Shown in pieces: positions 57,219 to 64,000 of a stretch of 64,000 nt of DNA (position 1 is its first letter; each line of letters begins with the position of its first letter). Made by a program: the position numbers and the translations under genes. Below the pieces are notes generated by a model. That model was not told the origin of the DNA. It saw only the letters and a list, made by a program, of their open reading frames with translations, and did not search any database. Origin of the DNA: Daucus carota subsp. sativus (Eukaryota; Streptophyta; Magnoliopsida; Apiales; Apiaceae); contig NC_030385.2 of NCBI RefSeq assembly GCF_001625215.2, positions 7,557,135 to 7,621,134 on the forward strand, read 5' to 3'.

Positions 57219-59415
57219 AATAATGTAACATCCCGACTTTTCGGAATATTAAAACTAAATCCAAAACTAAATTACAATGAATTTATTAATCTAAAATTCT
57301 ATTACAAAGATGACTATTACAAAGGCGCAGCTAAAATCTATAAATCCACGTGTCAAACTTATCCGAAATCTCATATCATCGAACTCCAATTTCAATGCAC
57401 ATCAACTCGCTTTTAAATCAAACCTGAAAAACTGTAAAAGGGGATGAGCTACACAGCTCAGCAAGTAACAATTTGACCAACAATTAATCTCGAAATCAGT
57501 GGGTATTTTTATAAAACATTGTTCCTCAAAACAATAATAATTTTAAAACACTTGTAAAAGCAAATCCAACCCACAGTTTATATTTTAAAAGCAAACATAA
57601 TTTAAAACAGATCAGAAACAAAAATCTTATCAATACCACAGTCTTGCTCTACGGCCACACTTTCCCAGTGACCGGGATCTTATTCTTATTCTTTTGCCAC
57701 ACTTACCCAGTGACCGGTATCTAAAGTTCAATAATCACGCGCCCTTAATAGGTATCTGAAGTTGCACACTTGTGCGCCTACTAAGGGTATCTAAGGCTAG
57801 TTCCGGAACTATAGCGTAAATTACGAACGGGTTCGAAACGTAGAGACTGGGTCTTCAAAGATTCTCATATCTTATATCTTATAAATTTCGAAACAAAATT
57901 CTTATATCTTATACAAAAATCAGAAATTTGCGAAATCAAAATATCCTTTCGAAAATAAAAGTAAGTCAAAAGGTACTTACCTCAAAGCCGACACTTAAAA
58001 TCCGAAATTAATAACACGAACAAAGCCTATACATTTAATTAATAAACAAAACATAATTAACTTATAGTACATCTTAAACAATAAAGAGCAAGTCACGTAA
58101 CAAGTCTTAACAAAATCAAACTTTAACAAATAATAACAATTAACACATTTTCATTTATCGAATAAGATAAATAACATGCATGCTGTTACAAATCTCAATA
58201 TTAACCAAAGATAACTTCTGAATATGAGAAAATAGTCAACTGTAGAATTAAAGTACATTCAACAAGGATTCCAAAATGTCCAGATTCATAATAAACCGAC
58301 AGATAACGAATTAGTTATGAATTTTAGAAGTTCAAGTAACAGAGCAGAATTTTACTCAGGAGCAGTTTACATTCAAAGCAGATTTTCACAAAGCAAACAA
58401 ACTGATATCAATTAGACTATAACTAAACACTTAAAGAGCATTCTCCGAGGTTTCAGAATTGGTAAAGATCACAATTTTATGACAAATAACGAGGGAAATA
58501 CAAATTTTTAAACACGGAACAACTCAGCAGAAAGGTATAAACAGCCCTGAATCTTTGTAAGTCAGTTTAGACAATTAGATAAATTTAAAAAACAAATGGG
58601 TATGACTGATAACGAAAGAATATATCTCAAGCTTTTCAGATTGGTATCATGAGTAAATTTTTGACATACGATCAATTTATAGCGAATTTTTGAACATGGG
58701 AAAAAGTTTCGCGACTAAGAACAGAAGGGTAACAAAGAATGTGATTTTTAGCATAGATACACTGCTAATTTCGAAATAAGTCCTGAGACAAAAGTTGTAG
58801 ATAACGAAAGGAGCTTTTCAGAATGTCCAGAATCAACAAAATCCGATCAATTTTCAATTTACTACGATTTTACCAACCCAACTGATTCACAGAAATTGCT
58901 ATGTACGAATTTCAGCATAAACAAATAGGCAAACAAGATATATTCACATCAAATACACATGACAAGAAACAAGAAATCAATATCTCAAATCAACATATAC
59001 TTGCAAAGATCGAAGAGAAAAGAAAACATACCCGTCCACGTAAAGTACTGTACGACTTATTCGGATTCTAGAGGGATTCTTATATAGCACATAAAACCAA
59101 ATTGCAAATAGTAATTTCCAAACTTGGGTCACAATTTTCTCCACCTCATAAACCAATTTCCAAATATAAGGTCTTCTAAAAAAGATTTCAATTTTCGAAA
59201 ATAATTCCACACTTCTTTCCATCAATAAAGAATCTTCTCTACTTTATTATTCAAAATAACTAACACGAAAATAAATTCTAGAAACTTCCAATTAATACTA
59301 AAATTTAAATATATAAATATAAACAATCTAAATCTAATATCTAACTCATAATAACAATACTAATTAAATAGAAATATTTAAATAAATAAATAAAATCACA
59401 GGATTTTACAAATAA
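57219..59415 (+). mobile_element. Probable solo LTR (2187 bp) of an LTR retrotransposon
   Basis: Proposed LTR 57224-59410. Starts TGTAACATCCCGACTTTTCG and ends CAGGATTTTACA, so the borders are TG...CA inside an imperfect inverted repeat (TGTAACATCC / GGATTTTACA). The 5-bp direct repeat AATAA flanks it (57219-57223 and 59411-59415). TGTAACATCCCG is a common start of plant Ty3-gypsy LTRs. No internal gag-pol, primer-binding site or second LTR is seen, so it would be a solo LTR left by recombination. Inside: a diverged duplicate (CCACACTTTCCCAGTGACCG / CCACACTTACCCAGTGACCG). AATAA is weak evidence in AT-rich DNA. Confidence 0.6.
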
Positions 59416-61279
59416 ATAATTTTTTTAATTTATTTTTTATTATTAAAATTTTAGTAACCCATAATTTACTTATAATATACATTTTTAAAAATAATAATTT
59501 AAGCCGAACAGTTATCATGTTAAGTCACTTTAACTACAAGACATTATAATAAACAAAGGCTAAAGTACTTTCTCCACAATACATTTTATTATAATTTCGG
59601 AATTCGTTAATTAATATTTTTGATATATACAAACAGAAATAAATAAACCTTAAATATCCGGTACTTTTTCAAAAATATATTTACGATGATTTCAAAATTT
59701 ATTTGTTAATTATTAATCACATATAAACATAAATAGATAAACAGACTTTAAATATTTATTTAACTTTATTTTATGTATTTCCAAGTTATTAGCGTTTACG
59801 AGGATAAAACGATAACAACTTTATTATTTGATTTGTTTGATGTAGTCGTTGGATATGGCAAGAAACGGTCAGGATTATAAGTTGGTGTTGGCTCGTCCAA
59901 CGGCTCTTAAGCGTTGTATGCTATACGTTTTAATAGTTTTTAAGTGCTGAAGGGACGTATTTTTTATGTCGAGCGCTTAAAAAGTATTGGAAGCACAATC
60001 ATTTTAAAAAATATATAAAAAATCTGATAACACATAAGTTAGTTATCGATAAGCATTCAAAAACAAAACGACTCAGAATTCCATTACAAAAATGATTGCA
60101 AAAGCTTAATTATCAGCGAAAAGATTGCACGGATCAAAATTGAAGTGTTGAAGACCTCATTATTTCGAAATGTAATGTACAAATGACCTAGCTTTCTATG
60201 TAGATTCGAATGGAGCCTTCCCAATATTTAAAAAAGTATTGAACGGTGCAGATTCAACTTCTTATCGCAGTCGTCGACAAGCTCATCTTAAAGGAGGAGA
60301 AATGATATGCAGTATACTGATTACTAACATACTGATTACTAACATACGATTGCTAAAGACCAACAACAATGTATTTACTAACAACATTGTATTTGTATAT
60401 TAAAATCACTTTCACATCTTACTGCTACTGGGATCAGCGTTCATGTATTCAATACATTGACAATATAGTATCCTTATATTGAAACCACTTTCACATCTTA
60501 TGACAATATAGTAGTATATGTTCATATTGAAACCACTCCCGTCACTCCGCATTTTACATATCATACATATTAATGGGGTATAATTGATGTAATGTTTTTT
60601 AATATTATCAAAATGCAGTGACAAGGAAGGCCTATGCGTCTTCGAAGGCTATGAGACCAAAGACTAAAAATGTTAGTGAAACCAAAAAAATAAATATGAG
60701 ATTTAAGACAAAGACATAACACAAAGCAACGGAAGGAGCCAGGCCCAAAAACAGATTATTTGAATCTTATGATCGATAACAACGGAAAAAGAAAATTAAT
60801 AATATATCAAATAATCTCATGACATCTGCAGACGAAAAGAGATGGTGATAAATGTACAAAAATTAAAGTTTGGGACTCTTAAAATACTACCTAGAATCGG
60901 GACAGAATAGAACTATAGAAGTACAGCAGTTGGGTTGGGATACGACAAACAGACATGCAAGGATCAAAGAATGAAAACATAACCATAACGGGGAAGTTAC
61001 AACACAAACACCTAAAAACAGAACTACATAATGTGACTTATGATCATCTAACAGTAACAGACATGGATCCTAAAAAGAAATTAAGTCAAGGGCTGAGGTG
61101 TCACTATTTGGTTCATATCATCCCGAATCACCAGTTGGGCTAGAGCCATCGACTGCAGTCCTTTATTTTTGCACAACTACGACAACATAGAGAGCTTACA
61201 TTACAAACATCTAACAGTCTAAACCAATCTGCTAATATTAGAGAGTCCATGCCTAATCAGGTATAATTCGACAGAAAGA
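59416..61279. other. Gene-free spacer and AHL 3' flank
   Basis: AT-rich. Near 60395-60540 the phrase TTGAAACCACTTTCACATCTTA recurs in variant forms (three imperfect copies). The last few hundred bases are probably the 3' UTR of the AHL gene on the minus strand. No other gene supported. Confidence 0.4.
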
Positions 61280-63861
61280 TCACTTCCAGGGCATGCTTGA
61301 CATTCCTTGAAAGTTGTTGTTCAATGCTCCTGTACTCTGGTTGAGAGGGCTGCCAGGCCCCCCGGACGATTCACTTAGAGTTCCGCGTGATTGTGGGCTG
61401 CTAGGACCAATGGCACCACTGCCTGGAATGAGCTTTGCTGCAGCAGATACAGGCTCACTTTGCTTAGTTGCCTTGGATCCCTTCTGTCCATCCACAACAA
61501 AACTGCCAACTATCACCTGCGATTCATTTGGAGGTTTTAGATCAAATTTTGAATCAATGTATCATTAACATTAAAATTTTCATGACCAGATAATATAATA
61601 GTGATCACACAAATGGAAAATCGAACTTCTAAATTTGATCTAGAACTCCTCAAAGGTTTTGCATATCTTAATGTGTTGTTAGACAATCATGCATGATGAT
61701 ACAATGACCAAATAAATAAATAATGTATATTAGTGAAAATGAAAAGTAATGAACATTTTATATTACTACATACTGATGGAATTTGTTAAATATTGATGTT
61801 AATTAGCAAATGGACCAAGGGCCAACGTAAGGATTTGATTTTTCAATTATTTATTTATAAACAACCTCATGCAGGTAAATCGACGAAGAAAAAGATTTCA
61901 TATATGCTATGTTACCCGGACTCTTCATTTTGTCTCGAGTACCCGTGTCGGACACTCGACACTCGGACATGGGTATGGACACTCCGACACTTACTTTAGG
62001 CCAAAAACATGTAAAATTTTCAAATTATTGCCGAGTCCGACACTCAGACACGTATCCATGTTGGACACTTTTAGCCGAGTCCGGGTAACATAGCATATAT
62101 GTACTTGAAGAACCATCCAACCAGGTTCATCACAATCACAAGTATAGCCATACAAAGGCAACAAAGGAGAAGATTTCAGAGATATCAGAACCACTGGGAT
62201 CAGTCATTTTATCTTTGCAGATAACACAAGACAGTGGACAAGTCAATACACACAAAATTTGAAGTAGTCATGAAAACATTTATGAGAAAAGCATGTAGAC
62301 CTGGACAGGAGATGCAGCTATGAGAAGACCAGCCACACAACCACCTAAAACTCGCCCATCTGGACCAGACAAGGACACACTTAGTCCACCTGTCCTGCTG
62401 CGCTGACCACCTACCTCCGATAACAGAAATGAACCGGAAAGGGACAAAATATCAAAACGTCCCTGCACGAACAAAGATAGCATCCTCATAATCTGGACAG
62501 AAACTAATTGAATTGCTGAAGTAATCAAGAACAGCATTATTAACAACAACGTTGGAGGTAAATAATCATCAGCCATGACAGGTGACAAGAATTATTAACA
62601 ATTTTAATCTTTTAGCATCAAAATATGCATTGGTTCTTTTTCTTCTTATCTAAGCTATGTTTGCTGGTTCTCTTTGCATAAAAATATATCACGTGTTCTA
62701 CGGATTGCTACACATTAATCTGCTAATAGGAAAAAACAAGATTGAAAATAAATCAGATTAAGGTGTAATTGCATAGATCGATACAAACCTCATATGTTGC
62801 AGTTCCGCCAGAAGTTGCAGCCTGATGTAGAGTTACATTCGATATGGCACCATTTGCAGATAAAATACATACAGCCCTTGGACCATTTTGGGAAAATGCC
62901 ATTATTTTCGACGACACATCCTGAAATTGCAGATGATAAATTTCAGCTATATTGCTTTGGCAGATGTACTGTTTGACAATATGAGCACCTAATTATTCAT
63001 AGGCTACTCAGACTGACCACGAATAAGGTTTGGCCAAAGATTGCGAAAATACTTGTCTCTCTATTATTGATCAGAGATGCAATATTTATCATAAAAAAAG
63101 GATTTTAGCTTGAGACATAATCCATACACGATTAAAATATGAAAAATCAAGCTTACAAAATAACTGAAGTTGGTATTGGGTAATAAAAGATTTTGTTTGT
63201 ACTTCAAACCGATTGTATGATAATTTGTTATCATGCAGTTTCATATATTAGTGTATTACCTCTGCTCAAAGCAATTCAGGACAGGGAAATTGACAGAAAC
63301 TTTGGAATAGTGTTTGTCAGAATTACTTGGTTACATCACCCATTAATTCATGCATTAAAGATCAGAAAACAGGAAGATTTTCAAATACAAAACAGATTAA
63401 AATATAAAAACAACATGTTTGGTTTCACTTGTCACGATAACAATCCAAATATAGTTAAACTATAAATCTGACATTGATTGATATTATTACATAAGGTTGA
63501 GTTCTCCAAATAAAATTGACAGAATACATTTTATGTAAATATTAGTTTTATTTAATCTATAAATGGTTCTGTATAACACCTGCATCACAATTCATCAAGT
63601 TTTGAAGATTATTTGTTATTTCAGATAAGGGAAGAAGTTATTAGAAGAGCTACAAGTGAAACCAAACATATTGTCTTATATCTTAAGCAAATGCAAGCAC
63701 GGTATATAATGAAACTGATATGGAAAGTACAGTTCATAATTCAAAATAAGCGCAAAGATAAACACAAGGACTTTTTTAATAATCAAATTAGCAAATGTAA
63801 ATAATAACCTCTCCGGCCTTCACATCAATAATATGTGGTGTGAATCCTATTCCTGCTGACA
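61280..63861 (-). CDS. AHL protein (AT-hook and PPC/DUF296 domain), 3' part only; gene runs off the right edge
   Basis: Minus-strand exons visible: 63861-63809, 62920-62789, 62462-62301, 61516-61280 (stop at 61280), all GT..AG and in frame, about 193 C-terminal residues. The PPC domain is seen almost whole: SAGIGFTPHIIDVKAGE, DVSSKIMAFSQNGPRAVCIL, SANGAISNVTLHQAATSGG, GRFDILSLSGSFLLSEVGGQ, RTGGLSVSLSGPDGRVLGGC, VAGLLIAASPVQVIVGSFVV. The tail is Ser/Pro/Gly-rich. AHL proteins are nuclear, bind AT-rich DNA with AT-hooks and trimerise by the PPC domain; they regulate growth and flowering. The AT-hook exon(s) must lie beyond 64000. Having introns inside the PPC domain places it in the intron-bearing clade (AHL1-14 type) and not with the intronless AHL15-29 group. 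The last intron hosts a small MITE. Confidence 0.93.
61899..62101. mobile_element. 203-bp MITE in an AHL intron
   Basis: Perfect 25-bp terminal inverted repeats at 61899-61923 and 62077-62101, beginning CATATATGCTATGTTACCCG. The middle repeats GTGTCGGACACTCG-type motifs (TCGGACACTC, CCGAGTCCGACACT). The core CTATGTTACCCGGACTCxxC is common in many dicot genomes. Non-coding. Confidence 0.85.
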
Positions 63862-64000
63862 CTGCAAAGTTATAATCTGTTCCAAATTTAGAAGAAAAAA
63901 AATTAGTTGCAGCTAATACCAAGCTCTGTACATAGCTGCATACACAAGTGGAGGAAGAGTCTCTAAAAAAGTTGAACAGAAGTGAATATCATAATAATGC
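63862..64000 (-). other. AHL intron at the window edge
   Basis: Part of the intron preceding the 63861-63809 exon; the donor and the upstream AT-hook exons are outside the window. Confidence 0.6.

Noticed and set aside
1-64000. CRISPR arrays, operons, bacterial-type features or rRNA genes
   Set aside because: No regularly spaced repeats with unique spacers and no rRNA-like sequence; the gene structure is that of a plant nucleus.

Overview
This is nuclear DNA from a flowering plant, a core eudicot. The genes have many small introns with GT..AG borders, the spacers are very AT-rich, and the repeats are typical plant ones: Stowaway, PIF/Harbinger, hAT and Mutator-type MITEs, a tRNA-derived SINE, and Ty1-copia and LTR debris. 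An asterid such as an Apiaceae is plausible, but the species cannot be fixed from the sequence alone. There are no bacterial-type operons; each gene is its own transcription unit.

Layout, left to right: an MLO seven-transmembrane protein (580-5459, +); the plastid-lumen immunophilin FKBP18 (6056-8412, +); a spacer with nested MITEs; an L-type lectin receptor kinase whose last exon carries a hAT-type MITE (11849-14596, +); the chloroplast outer-envelope pore OEP21 (15965-18772, +); a spacer with SINE-like and LINE debris; a RING-H2 ATL E3 ligase (21449-22015, +); a repeat-dense spacer; a tonoplast monosaccharide transporter (26311-31443, -); about 9 kb of copia debris, a second hAT MITE and a 1.6-kb imperfect inverted repeat; a CUC3-type NAC factor (40711-43458, -); a 6-kb repeat-rich spacer; a xylem cysteine peptidase XCP1/2 (49795-51185, +); an alpha-crystallin-domain protein of the IDM2/IDM3 kind (52032-54121, - , with a distant 5' UTR exon); a probable 2.2-kb solo LTR; and the 3' part of an intron-containing AHL (AT-hook/PPC) gene running off the right edge (61280-63861, -).

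These genes do not form one pathway. What ties them together is ancestry: the series FKBP18, OEP21, ATL, TMT, XCP and ACD protein recalls, in the same order, Arabidopsis At1g20810-At1g20870. CUC3 sits in the sister duplicate block (At1g76405-At1g76420). The window therefore looks like an unfractionated ancestral block.

The most unusual points are: (1) the hAT MITE inside the lectin-kinase coding sequence, whose 8-bp target duplication plus terminal repeat creates a good splice donor, and whose right end offers two in-frame acceptors; (2) a 45-bp tandem duplication in the CUC3 gene that copies the splice donor itself, giving two in-frame donors; (3) a long imperfect inverted repeat with about 760-bp arms that could fold into a small-RNA-producing hairpin; (4) a glycine/histidine-rich insertion in the first extracellular loop of the MLO protein.
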